Shown piece by piece: positions 38,845 to 46,752 of a stretch of 64,000 nt of DNA; the stretch's first letter is position 1; each line of letters starts with the position of its first letter. Both the position numbers and the translations under genes were made by a program. A model generated the notes under the pieces. That model was not told the DNA's origin. It did no database searches and saw only the letters and a list, made by a program, of their open reading frames with translations. The stretch lies in NCBI GenBank assembly GCA_035772405.1, contig JAYKKM010000043.1, forward strand, positions 2,834,501 through 2,898,500, given 5' to 3'. Source of the stretch: Chrysogorgia sp. JL179-B06. Its lineage: Eukaryota > Cnidaria > Anthozoa > Scleralcyonacea > Chrysogorgiidae.

Positions 38845-40266
38845 TTATTTCCTCTGTTTGTACTGGTCGTAGACGAACCAAGCTAGTGCTATCGCTAGGA
38901 TCCATAAATTAGACGCTAACCAAGATATGCCTGCAGCTCCCCACTTTAGCGCAGTCGCCACCACGTTTAGCAGTCCAGCCAGTAGAGGGCCAGCTTTTGT
39001 GGCTAGGTTAGCTATAGCTTTTCCTAATTTTCCAAGTGCTTGACCACCTTTGAAGACTACGCTTCTAGCGGATATTATAATCGTGGTGATAAAAGAGGCT
39101 ATGGTTATTCCTAAAGCTGAGGCGCCTAACCAATTTTCTCTAAACCACTCCTTTATTTTTTGTAACCGAGTGATGTCCTCTTCTTGTTGTTCTCTAACAG
39201 TCTCACGTTCCAATTGTCCTAAGGTTCGGTCCCTAGCTTTTCTTAAACCAATTATTCTTTCTTCAAGTTCAATTACCTCTATAGGGTCATCACTATTGTC
39301 TCTCTCTCCAAGTGTTGTGTCAATAGCGTCCTGAAAATGGTCGGCTTGAACTGTTAGAAATTGTGGTCTAGTGTCTGGATCGATTGTATCACTTGGGTTT
39401 AGGACACCTATTAACTCACGATTTTCTTCTTCTGTTAACCCAAGTACGTTATCGTAGTTCATTTCTGTTCTAATTACTGGGAAGTCTTCACTTGAAACTG
39501 TGGTGTCTTCTGTTCTATCGTCAGTTATTTGAGTGTCTCCTGTTATAACGTCAGTTGTTGTTGTGTCAGGGATTTGACCGACTAGCTCTTTAAACTGCTC
39601 AATCGCACTTTTACTTTTACTGTCTCTACTGTAGATTAAACCGTTTTTTCCAGGTTTTAGAATTATTTTAGGTCTCAAATATTCACCATCTTTGTTTATC
39701 GGTTTGAAAAGAATAGAACCTGAGGTTGTCACATATGACCTATTGACTATATTCCTTGACACATCGTCATTACTAAGTCTTTTTTTATACAATCTATGTA
39801 TTTTTCTATCTATTAGATTGGTTCTTTTTACACCATTTACTATTAACTTTTTGTTGTCTCCTTTTAGTTCTTTCAGTCTTCTTTCGATTTCGTTCGCCTC
39901 TTTGAAAGCTAAATTGAAGCTCTCGTCATGGACATCACCATATGTCACCGGTTCAGCAAACACTACTGCTGAGGCCTCAGCGGTGACACCACTACCCTTA
40001 CTAGTGATTAAAACTGTTTTCCCATCGTTTCCGCTCGTGAATGATGTCTCCATATATCTGTCTTGTACTCTGCGTGCTATGTCTCTCTTCTCTAGTTCTA
40101 ATTTCACCCTAGTGATTTTTCTACGTGTAGCACTAAGATCTAGCGTTGTCCCATGTTCTGAGACCATTCCATTGAGTACGTTGAGATTTTCTTCTAACTG
40201 CTCGTCTGTATACTCCTTAAACTCTTTACGATCTTGCATTTCGATTTCATCAAATCCTTCAGCCAT
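38845..40266 (-). CDS. Large membrane-anchored protein with hydrophobic C-terminus, unknown
   Basis: A 473-residue protein starting MAEGFDEIEMQDRKEF. Residues 1-170 are charged and coiled-coil-like. The middle (about 220-330) is Asp/Thr-rich and probably disordered. After a second helical part (VIELEERIIGLRKARDRTLG), the last 95 residues hold at least three hydrophobic stretches: ALGITIASFITTIIISA, LGKLGKAIANLATKAGPLLA and a terminal SNLWILAIALAWFVYDQY. Such a tail would insert in or disrupt membranes, so a virion membrane-active or internal protein is possible (inference). It lies between integrase and capsid genes, and AGTATATAATG spans its start codon. Confidence 0.6.
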   Translation of the reverse strand: MAEGFDEIEMQDRKEFKEYTDEQLEENLNVLNGMVSEHGTTLDLSATRRKITRVKLELEKRDIARRVQDRYMETSFTSGNDGKTVLITSKGSGVTAEASAVVFAEPVTYGDVHDESFNLAFKEANEIERRLKELKGDNKKLIVNGVKRTNLIDRKIHRLYKKRLSNDDVSRNIVNRSYVTTSGSILFKPINKDGEYLRPKIILKPGKNGLIYSRDSKSKSAIEQFKELVGQIPDTTTTDVITGDTQITDDRTEDTTVSSEDFPVIRTEMNYDNVLGLTEEENRELIGVLNPSDTIDPDTRPQFLTVQADHFQDAIDTTLGERDNSDDPIEVIELEERIIGLRKARDRTLGQLERETVREQQEEDITRLQKIKEWFRENWLGASALGITIASFITTIIISARSVVFKGGQALGKLGKAIANLATKAGPLLAGLLNVVATALKWGAAGISWLASNLWILAIALAWFVYDQYKQRK

Positions 40267-40272
40267 TATATA

Positions 40273-41357
40273 CTACTCAATGTTTTGAATATCACTCTCT
40301 GGTATCCATGAGTTGTGTTTACTGTCGTAGCCAAGCCACTTGACTAAGACCATTTTCTTACCTCCCACCTTCTTTCTCTTTAGTATCTTCTCAACTTTGT
40401 ATACATCGTCTTTTTTATCGACAGCTGACAACTCTTCCTCGTAGAACTTACCAGTGATAGGTTCCCCTTCATGGTCCTCTATCTCGTACACGGTAGGGTC
40501 ACCACGCACAACCTTTGTCACTTTGAATAGCTCCTCAGTGAAGTTAGCCTCATACCCCTTTGCGAATATGCTTTTGTACTTTGATATCCTGACAGTCTCA
40601 CCTACTTTGAACTTTGGCAGTGGGTAGTCACCGAAATGGTGTCCAAACAATGTCGTCCATACTTCGTTTTCGTTTTTCTTACTAACGTCTTTAGGTTTCA
40701 TTAGAATAGTACTGTGTTTGGTATTATTGTAATTCTCAACGAGCTGATCTAAAATGTCAATCCACTTGTACGTTCCTTTACTGTAGAAGTACTTCCACAT
40801 AGACGTCTTGAGTGTTCTGTTAAACCGTTCCACGACTGCTGCTTTTTATCAGAGTTCGTGCTGAAGTACTTCACATTGTGTTTCTCCAATAGATCCTTCA
40901 CACCAACGTTGTAGAATTCCTTACCATCGTCAAACTGAGCCAACTTTGGATACTCACCAAATCTAACCTTAGCCTTCTCTAGTAACTTTGTGACAGCCTT
41001 AGTCATGTTTTTCGTGTCTTTCCTATAGACAGGTATTACGAAAGCATACCTACTAAGGATCTCAGTGGCTGTTAGTATCCAGTAGTACCCATTGTTCTTG
41101 TGCTTGTACTTACCCATATCGACCAAGTCCATCTGTATCTGCTCACCCAGATAGTCAACAAATGTTTGTCTAAACTTATGTTTCTTAACAACTGGTTTGT
41201 ACCTAGTGTACGTGTCTTGAGATTTTAGCCAGTCCTTTATCTTTGCCCTACTAACGTTTAGACCGTCTTCTTATGCCTTTTGGTACAGCCTCTCAGCAGA
41301 CTGGTAACCAGTTGATGGGTTGTAGTAAATATCTCTTAGTTCTTGCTCTATGTTCAT
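40273..41357 (-). pseudogene. int: Retrovirus-type integrase with C-terminal chromodomain, broken
   Basis: The gene would insert the element into host DNA. From the ATG at 41,355-41,357 (MNIEQELRDIYYNPSTGYQS) the frame meets a TAA near 41,271 and resumes in the same frame. The first catalytic Asp lies in IQMDLVDMGKY (about 41,130) and the second in LAQFDDGKEF (about 40,950). The frame is then lost at an A run near 40,842-40,846, which is one base short relative to the flanking open frames. The remaining piece starts with the catalytic Glu (ERFNRTLKTSMWKY) and ends with a chromodomain (YKVEKILKRKKVGGKKMVLV, then KWLGYDSKHNSWIPE). The DDE residues are all still present. One nonsense and one frameshift make it inactive unless they are sequencing errors. 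Chromodomain integrases can steer insertion to methylated-histone chromatin. Confidence 0.9.
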
Positions 41358-41362
41358 ATACA

Positions 41363-42007
41363 CTACATTATATGTAAATCTAACAGCACTTCACCAACGT
41401 TAACACTGTTATCGTCCTGATCTGTTATCTTGAACTCTAGTTGGTTGATGACTCCTTTGTTTATTGGGATTTTCGACCCAACACCAAAATGTTGTACAGA
41501 GCCCTTTAATGTCTGTGTGCTAGTTATTGGCAGTACTGCGATACAATCACTTTTGTTACCATTAACTATGTTATTAGATCTGTCCACGATACTAGACGTT
41601 ACTTGTATGTATTTCAGTCCTCTGTTAACGTTAACAACGTTGGGACTCGTTTTTGTGGTGGCTATTGTAGTGTTTTCGTCAAATCCCAAGAGTTGTCCAA
41701 ATTTAAACAGTTCTATTTGTTGATCAGTTGTTATCGTACACGTCGAGTCATGTCTGTTAGCCACTAGCTTGACGTCTCCTAACTCTCTCAAGTCGTCGGC
41801 GATCATTTTAAAGGTGTGGTACCCAGGACTAAAAACGTGGTCACTACTGTTGTAAGTTATCTTGTTGTTAGCTGTGGTTACGTTAACGTAATCCCAAAAG
41901 ATGGTTGCCTTCTTCACTAGTAAGTGAGGGTCTGAGTTAGTTGTTAGAGTTGACTCTGGTAGGTCTATAGTTTTTGTTGAACCACTAATCAATACTACCA
42001 CTCTCAT
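41363..42007 (-). CDS. Putative penton / minor capsid protein (single jelly-roll)
   Basis: A 214-residue, strand-rich protein with few charged helices and no cysteine clusters apart from one Cys in STCTITTD. Its last part (LKYIQVTSSIVDRSNNIVNG; then SDCIAVLPI; then INQLEFKITDQDDNSVNVGE; ending VLLDLHIM) follows the pattern of penton-like minor capsid proteins of Polintons and related viruses: a final pair of strands around a D/N-rich turn and a hydrophobic VLLDLHI end. It is the first gene of the leftward arm and shares a 17-bp divergent promoter with the rightward arm. Assignment is from pattern and context. Confidence 0.55.
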   Translation of the reverse strand: MRVVVLISGSTKTIDLPESTLTTNSDPHLLVKKATIFWDYVNVTTANNKITYNSSDHVFSPGYHTFKMIADDLRELGDVKLVANRHDSTCTITTDQQIELFKFGQLLGFDENTTIATTKTSPNVVNVNRGLKYIQVTSSIVDRSNNIVNGNKSDCIAVLPITSTQTLKGSVQHFGVGSKIPINKGVINQLEFKITDQDDNSVNVGEVLLDLHIM

Positions 42008-42024
42008 ATAACGTACGGTATGTT
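42008..42024. promoter_or_regulatory. 17-bp divergent promoter between the two arms of element 1
   Basis: Only ATAACGTACGGTATGTT separates the two start codons. Read left it gives ACGTTAT before the penton ATG; read right it gives CGGTATGTT before the ATG at 42,025. Both halves resemble the GGTATAGTATA motif upstream of the BRO-N gene. Confidence 0.6.
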
Positions 42025-43653
42025 ATGATGGACGCATTCAAAAGAAAGTACCCTTATGCTGACAAGAATAGGTTTTTTCTTGACGTTGACGACAATATGC
42101 ATATACATATATTCTTCGTTACGAAAACTAATATTGGTGACGTTTCGATAGACTCGAGTAGGTTTAAGAGTAACCCGGAGTATACTAAGTATCTAACGAT
42201 AAACAAACCAATGATAGTTAACCAGAAAGAGATAGCTAACGCCGTACGCGTGGCTAAGCTGAATCTAGTGAAAAAGTATCCTCACATCACTTTGAGCAAG
42301 TTTGAGTTCGATCCAACTGTCTCACAAGATGGTGAGGTTAATGGCGTTGACATATATTTTAGAAACAACGACATCATAAGCACTAACATAACTAGTGATA
42401 CTTTCAAAAACGATAAGAGTATGTGGGTTTGGTTACACAACAACAAGTCTCCAAAAGGTAACGACAAGTTTCCAGAAATATGGCTATCTGGTGGAACTAT
42501 CCAACCATTATCAAAAGGTCGCAAGAACCACTGGGGACTTTGGGATGGCTATCCAACGGAAAACGTGTTGAACTACCCAGTGAATAACTTTAGAGTCTTC
42601 GTTAATCGAAAGAGCTACTTTCTCTCAAAGCTACCAATATTACAAATCACCACTTCAAAGACAAAGTCAAAGTGGGACGACAACGAGAGCTACTATAGAG
42701 TAGTATTTGCAACATATTGTGCAAGTTTCTGTTGTGGAGTGTCATTACAACACTTATCACCCTCGCAAGAAGTCCACCCTGTTATCACAAGCGTGATGAG
42801 GTTCCATCTGTACTTTACCATCAGAAGACTTCTCAGAAGGATGGAAGGTGGTGAGAGTATGAGATCGATAAGTAGAGAGTTTGATGCTGGAGAATTGTAT
42901 GGTAAGACAGACAAGATTCCTAAAAAACATTACTACCAGGGTAAAGTCCTTGCTGATGGTACAACAGGTGAGGAGAGAGTCTTCACGATTAACGACGTTA
43001 AGAACGACTACAAACGATACGTTCCTCTGGTGTCGAATGGTTTCACCAACATTGGGAGACAATACCTAAACCAGTCTATAGAAGCCTTTGTTTACTCCAC
43101 ACTTGGTGCACAAGCGAGAACACGTGTGTCAGTCGTTGGTGATTCAGCAGGTAGTCTAGAGACTCAACAAGAGTTCCGCAAGTTGGTGGAGGACAGCGTC
43201 ATAAACTATGACGTTTCAACGTGGATTCTCAACATGAACAAGTCGATTAAAGACACTAACGTTGTCCAAAACCTTGCACTGTCACCGTCTACGTGGTTAA
43301 TGCCAAGTAACGTTGTAATCCTCAAGAACAAAATCGCTGGGTACAACAACCTATTGAAGACTGCCACACAGAGTATGAAGTTTGGAGTAAACAGTGGGTT
43401 AAACTACACAGAAACGACAGAGGTCAAGAAAGTACACCAAGAAGGTGGAGAGCATCTGGAGACACTTGATAAACCAAAGGTGACGAATCGTCTGACACCA
43501 AACGTGACACACCAGGAGACACTTGATAAACCAAAGGTGACACACCGTCTGGAGGCATCAAAGGCGTCACCAGGTGATAACACGACAGAGTTGGGGTTAA
43601 TTCTAGTGGTTTCGGCTGTGTCTGGCTATTTAGTGAGCAAATATGTGTTATAA
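42025..43653 (+). CDS. Large protein with C-terminal membrane anchor, unknown
   Basis: A 542-residue protein starting MMDAFKRKYPYADKNRFF. The first 230 residues are strand-rich with many Asn, Lys and Tyr (HIHIFFVTKTNIGDVSID; NWGLWDGYPTE-like blocks). The middle is helical (FHLYFTIRRLLRRMEGGESM). Near the C-terminus two imperfect copies of ETLDKPKVT (about residues 475-515) precede a final transmembrane helix (LGLILVVSAVSGYLVSKYVL). A tail-anchored virion or envelope-associated protein would fit; no family recognised. It is the first gene of the rightward arm. Two Met codons occur at the start; either can serve. Confidence 0.6.
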   Translation: MMDAFKRKYPYADKNRFFLDVDDNMHIHIFFVTKTNIGDVSIDSSRFKSNPEYTKYLTINKPMIVNQKEIANAVRVAKLNLVKKYPHITLSKFEFDPTVSQDGEVNGVDIYFRNNDIISTNITSDTFKNDKSMWVWLHNNKSPKGNDKFPEIWLSGGTIQPLSKGRKNHWGLWDGYPTENVLNYPVNNFRVFVNRKSYFLSKLPILQITTSKTKSKWDDNESYYRVVFATYCASFCCGVSLQHLSPSQEVHPVITSVMRFHLYFTIRRLLRRMEGGESMRSISREFDAGELYGKTDKIPKKHYYQGKVLADGTTGEERVFTINDVKNDYKRYVPLVSNGFTNIGRQYLNQSIEAFVYSTLGAQARTRVSVVGDSAGSLETQQEFRKLVEDSVINYDVSTWILNMNKSIKDTNVVQNLALSPSTWLMPSNVVILKNKIAGYNNLLKTATQSMKFGVNSGLNYTETTEVKKVHQEGGEHLETLDKPKVTNRLTPNVTHQETLDKPKVTHRLEASKASPGDNTTELGLILVVSAVSGYLVSKYVL

Positions 43654-43657
43654 CATA

Positions 43658-44603
43658 ATGAGTCTAAGTTATGGATTTGAGGACAGAGACTACGAGAGTG
43701 ACAAAATACTAAGAAGAGCGAAGAGACATCTAGACAGTGACCCTAAGTTAAGCGTGAGCGGTGGGAGGATGTCTGGAGACAGATATGGCATTCAGGACAC
43801 TCAAAAACATAGCAGATCCAGAAGATGATTGGGATGCTATCAATAAAAAAGTATTGGAGTCTGTATACTTATCGCAATACTTTAGAACGCAGTCCTATAA
43901 CATTCTATTTGACTTTAACGTCACAAACCATGCTGTGAGTATGGTGGAATACCACAGTGGAACAAATAAAGTGAAAACCATTAGAGATAAAACGAACATG
44001 TTAGTACAATACGACCCAACGTATGGTCCTATTATTGGTGCTAACAATGGTCATAGCTTCCTATCCCCAGAACTAACTCCAATTCCATTTGAAGTTGGAA
44101 TACATTTTAACTGTCCACGTATGCAATACTGTGACATATCCGTTTTTGTGGTAGTGAGGTTAGCCATGAGGGTAAATACGAAAGATTGGGAGGCGATTAT
44201 TTCAAACGATGACGGATCGTGGGACAAATACATAGGATATAAAGGAGGTGATAAATTATCGTATGGTGGTGGAGCTCCAGCAAAGGAGTACACGTGTACA
44301 ATCCCAAATAACATCGACACCACCAAGAGACATATGATATCAATACATTGGCGGATGGGTAACTCCTACGTTAAGGTGAACAACATAAGATCAACAGACT
44401 CAGACTTCACAGCTAATTACGAAGAGATAGGATCTCCTTACGTAACGATCTTTGGAGTTCATCGACCGAGAACACCACTCTCGCCCTACAAGTACCCGTC
44501 TATGATAGAGTTCTACGGTGTTAGGATTGTCTCTGGCTACATGACGAGCCGAGACATAATACTAGTTGGTAGAGATATGATGAAGGAATATGATGTGAGT
44601 TAA
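43658..44603 (+). pseudogene. Fibre/lectin-like attachment protein candidate, one frameshift
   Basis: Two overlapping frames make one gene. The first (ATG 43,658, stop at 43,828) reads SYGFEDRDYESDKILRRA, then KLSVSGGRMSGD. The second opens in another frame; its first ATG is at 43,785 and it reads MAFRTLKNIADPEDDWDAIN. The order SGGxMSGD, then LxNIxxPxxxxDAxNK is a known signature of phage-type tail-fibre stems, which argues that the frames were once continuous with a shift near 43,775-43,785. The C-terminal 140 residues (DWEAIISNDDGSWDKYIGYK; MIEFYGVRIVSGYMTSRDI) look like a concanavalin/LamG-like beta-sandwich, suitable for binding cell-surface glycans. The downstream frame could also be expressed alone (273 residues). 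Confidence 0.6.
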
Positions 44604-44608
44604 GATAT

Positions 44609-45178
44609 ATGAGGAAGAAGTCAGTTGTTGTTTTCAATCACATATCAAAGGATATGTCAGAGGAAGAGGTGCTAGAGCTCAAACGCTTGTACGCGTACTA
44701 CCACAAACTAGAAGCCTGTTACAAATGGAAATACAAGAGGTTGAAGAAAATTAAACTATCGTTAAACATGACTAGCATAGGGTTAACGACAGTAGGGATT
44801 ATAGCTGGATCGATAACCGCTAACCCTCTAATCATTGCTTGTATTAGTGGTCCTGGTGTGGTCATCCAAGGCTACTTGGCTAAATCCAATCTGACGAGTA
44901 GAGTGGAGCATTGTAAGTTTGCACACACTAGCTATAAAAAGATACTGACACAACTAAGATCATATCTTAGAGGTCTTCCTTACAACGAGTCAATGTTCCT
45001 CTCAGACGTTAAAGTGTTGGACGATAATGTGACTGACTTGTGTCCACCAATTAATGGAATGGTGAAGAGGTACAATAAAATATACGAGACACAAGGGGGG
45101 TCCGATTCCGACCTCCCTTTAAACACGGGTCTACACGTAAGAACCAGTGATGTGTCAGTCGACAAGTTCCAAGAGTAG
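44609..45178 (+). CDS. Two-TM helical protein, SLATT-like
   Basis: A 189-residue protein starting MRKKSVVVFNHISKD. Helical N-terminal region (EEEVLELKRLYAYYHKLEAC), then a basic KWKYKRLKKIK, two closely spaced hydrophobic helices (LTTVGIIAGSITANPLIIAC and ISGPGVVIQGYLA), then a long amphipathic helix (HTSYKKILTQLRSYLRG). This layout is like SLATT two-TM domains of stress or immunity systems, but similarity is by topology only. The C-terminal tail contains the motif QGG-SDSD-LPLNT, whose DNA is a hairpin shared with the next gene. It lies 5 bp after the fibre-like gene. Confidence 0.5.
   Translation: MRKKSVVVFNHISKDMSEEEVLELKRLYAYYHKLEACYKWKYKRLKKIKLSLNMTSIGLTTVGIIAGSITANPLIIACISGPGVVIQGYLAKSNLTSRVEHCKFAHTSYKKILTQLRSYLRGLPYNESMFLSDVKVLDDNVTDLCPPINGMVKRYNKIYETQGGSDSDLPLNTGLHVRTSDVSVDKFQE
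45091..45126 (+). repeat. In-frame stem-loop ACAAGGGGGG-N11-CCTCCCTTTAAACAC, copy 1
   Basis: Arms AAGGGGGG and CCTCCCTT can pair around 11 unrelated bases. The same flanks and the same 11-base gap occur at 45,699-45,734 inside a different gene, in the same frame (QGG...LPLNT). Confidence 0.75.
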
Positions 45179-45522
45179 GTGCTCAGAACTATTACCATCA
45201 ATTAGCTCGTTTCGACCAACCTCCCAAAACGGGGGGTTGGTCAAAATAGTCCTGAAACAGGACCTCAGCTATTCTTAAAAATAACTGCTACTTTGAAGAC
45301 TACAATTAAGATGTCCTAATAGCGTACAAATAGTAGTAAAATATTAAGACACTACATGTGACCCCCTACTGACAGTATGTTTGTGATCGATAGAAGGGTC
45401 ACTTTGACCAACACCCCGTTTTGGGGTGTTGGTCAGATCATGTGTTTGTGCTATTAAGTGGTTTACTTTCTTAAAAGAACTGCTACTTTGAACCCTAAAA
45501 TAAAACATACGGTATAGTATAG
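45179..45522. other. Spacer between 2-TM gene and BRO-N gene with two stem-loops
   Basis: Two perfect or near-perfect stem-loops of related design lie at 45,214-45,242 (GACCAACCTCCC / GGGGGGTTGGTC) and 45,405-45,435 (TGACCAACACCCC / GGGGTGTTGGTCA). Each is followed 30-60 bp later by a copy of TTCTTAAAAATAACTGCTAC (second copy TTCTTAAAAGAACTGCTACT). They may be a duplicated transcription end or RNA-processing signal. No ORF. Confidence 0.7.
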
Positions 45523-45525
45523 GTG
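45511..45525 (+). promoter_or_regulatory. Start-proximal promoter-like motif of the BRO-N gene
   Basis: GGTATAGTATA lies just before the ATG at 45,526. Similar motifs in the same position: ATATAGTATAG before 46,421, CGTATAATAT before 46,753, TATATAGTATA before 47,620, TAGTATA before 47,419 and 60,268, ACTATAATATAGTG before 63,736 and TATAGTAA before 62,162. Confidence 0.6.
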
Positions 45526-46329
45526 ATGAGTCTAACCAAAGTATTTAGTTTTGAGAACAAGTCAGTCACGACTATTAAAGATGGAGATAGTATATGGTTC
45601 CACGGAAAAGAGGTGGCGGCAGCATTGGGTTACAACAATACAAGACAATCCATTAGGATAAATATTGGTGATAAATATAAGACGACACTTAGTGCGATAC
45701 AAGGGGGGCTATACAATAGCCTCCCTTTAAACACACAATCACATACTGTCTATATATCAGAACCAGGAGTCTACGCTCTAATATTTTCGTCCAGATTGAA
45801 GTCAGCTAAGAGGTTTCAAGAGTGGGTATTCACAGAAGTCTTACCGTCTATTAGAAAGACTGGTCAGTACATACAATGCAACCAGTTATCAATAATGAAC
45901 GAGACAGATTTACACTACGACATTGTGAAGTACATTAGAGAGTATCATCCAACAATAATCATCCCAGGGTTGGGTGAGTACCAAGACACATCTACTAAAA
46001 GAATAGATGGATGGAAGAAGGGTTATAGTGGTGGACAACCAGATTTGATAGTTCCGCAACTACATAAGAGATACAATGGTTTTGCTATAGAGTTCAAAAC
46101 ACCGAAAGGTAGTGGGGTTATTAAGGATAACCAGTTGAGGGTATTAAGGAGACTAAGATCACAAGGGTACAACACGTTACTATCCTCAGACCAACATGAG
46201 ATAATACATTTCATAGAGACATATATGAGAGACTCCAGAGTCCTGTGTGAGTACTGTAATAGGAGATTCAAGAGTGAAACCACACTATTTAATCACCAAA
46301 AATACTTTCATCGAATACTTTATCTGTGA
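45526..46329 (+). CDS. BRO-N / PD-(D/E)XK nuclease / C2H2 zinc-finger fusion protein
   Basis: 267 residues from the ATG at 45,526 (MSLTKVFSFENKSV). Residues 1-110 are a BRO-N domain (SIWFHGKEVAAALGYNN; PGVYALIFSSRLKSAKRFQE; WVFTEVLPSIRKTG) as in baculovirus BRO and phage antirepressors. Residues about 125-225 are a VRR-NUC-like nuclease: QPDLIVP supplies the Asp and FAIEFKTPKG the ExK, followed by a conserved KDNQ. The C-terminus is one C2H2 finger (CEYCNRRFKSETTLFNHQKY, then FH). The protein may bind and cut DNA with a sequence choice set by the BRO-N and zinc-finger ends (inference). Residues about 58-74 (IQGGLYNSLPLNTQSHT) are an insertion compared with the homologue at 62,969-63,736 and coincide with a DNA stem-loop. 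Confidence 0.82.
   Translation: MSLTKVFSFENKSVTTIKDGDSIWFHGKEVAAALGYNNTRQSIRINIGDKYKTTLSAIQGGLYNSLPLNTQSHTVYISEPGVYALIFSSRLKSAKRFQEWVFTEVLPSIRKTGQYIQCNQLSIMNETDLHYDIVKYIREYHPTIIIPGLGEYQDTSTKRIDGWKKGYSGGQPDLIVPQLHKRYNGFAIEFKTPKGSGVIKDNQLRVLRRLRSQGYNTLLSSDQHEIIHFIETYMRDSRVLCEYCNRRFKSETTLFNHQKYFHRILYL
45699..45734 (+). repeat. In-frame stem-loop ACAAGGGGGG-N11-CCTCCCTTTAAACAC, copy 2
   Basis: Identical flanks and spacing to copy 1, with a different 11-base centre (CTATACAATAG). It lies within the BRO-N domain and accounts for a 15-17 residue insertion. Confidence 0.75.
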
Positions 46330-46417
46330 GATAATCTGTGAGATGACTGTGAGATAATCTGTGAGATGACTGTGAGATAACCTGTGAGATGACTGTGACT
46401 AGATATCACATATAGTA
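46322..46417 (+). promoter_or_regulatory. CTGTGAGAT repeats upstream of the 104-aa membrane protein gene
   Basis: CTGTGAGAT(AA or GA) recurs seven times in alternation (CTGTGAGATAAT / CTGTGAGATGACT) directly before the ATATAGTATAG start motif. A diverged set of CTGTGAG repeats occupies the same place upstream of the homologous gene in element 2. Confidence 0.75.
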
Positions 46418-46420
46418 TAG

Positions 46421-46735
46421 ATGACTGACAGTGAGTCCGTACCTATTATAACGTCAACAACAAGGACCAAAGACCCTAAGAGAGTAGAGGCAGGCAAACG
46501 CTTGGCTGCTATATCTAAAGCTGCAAAGGAGAGGAAGATGAGAGAGAGAGTGGTAAGTGAGGACGATAGTTTTAACTATGGATACATAATAGGAACTATG
46601 GGAGTGGTTATAGCTGCTGGCTCATTGTATTATGCGATGAAGCAAGACAAACAAATGGTGACTGTTAATGAGGAGTCTAAGAACGTTGTAATAAAAAAGG
46701 AACCACCACCACGTAAACTCGACAGCCTCGATTAA
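46421..46735 (+). CDS. Single-pass membrane protein, conserved between elements
   Basis: A 104-residue protein. A basic, helical DPKRVEAGKRLAAISKAAKE segment (residues 18-37) is followed by a hydrophobic helix (YGYIIGTMGVVIAAGSLYYA, residues about 52-71) and a short charged tail. The homologue at 60,977-61,312 keeps the KDPKRVxAGKxLAxISKAAK segment and the YGYIxGTxGVxIAxxSLxY helix. It is the first gene of a three-gene membrane cassette found in both elements. No function is known to me; a virion membrane or lysis role is speculative. Confidence 0.7.
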   Translation: MTDSESVPIITSTTRTKDPKRVEAGKRLAAISKAAKERKMRERVVSEDDSFNYGYIIGTMGVVIAAGSLYYAMKQDKQMVTVNEESKNVVIKKEPPPRKLDSLD

Positions 46736-46752
46736 AACATATCGTATAATAT

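Noticed and set aside
39692..40288. 198-aa ORF opposite the 473-aa gene
   Set aside because: Antisense shadow: low-complexity Ser/Leu composition, no start motif, and it lies wholly inside a better supported gene. The same holds for other antisense ORFs in 36-64 kb.
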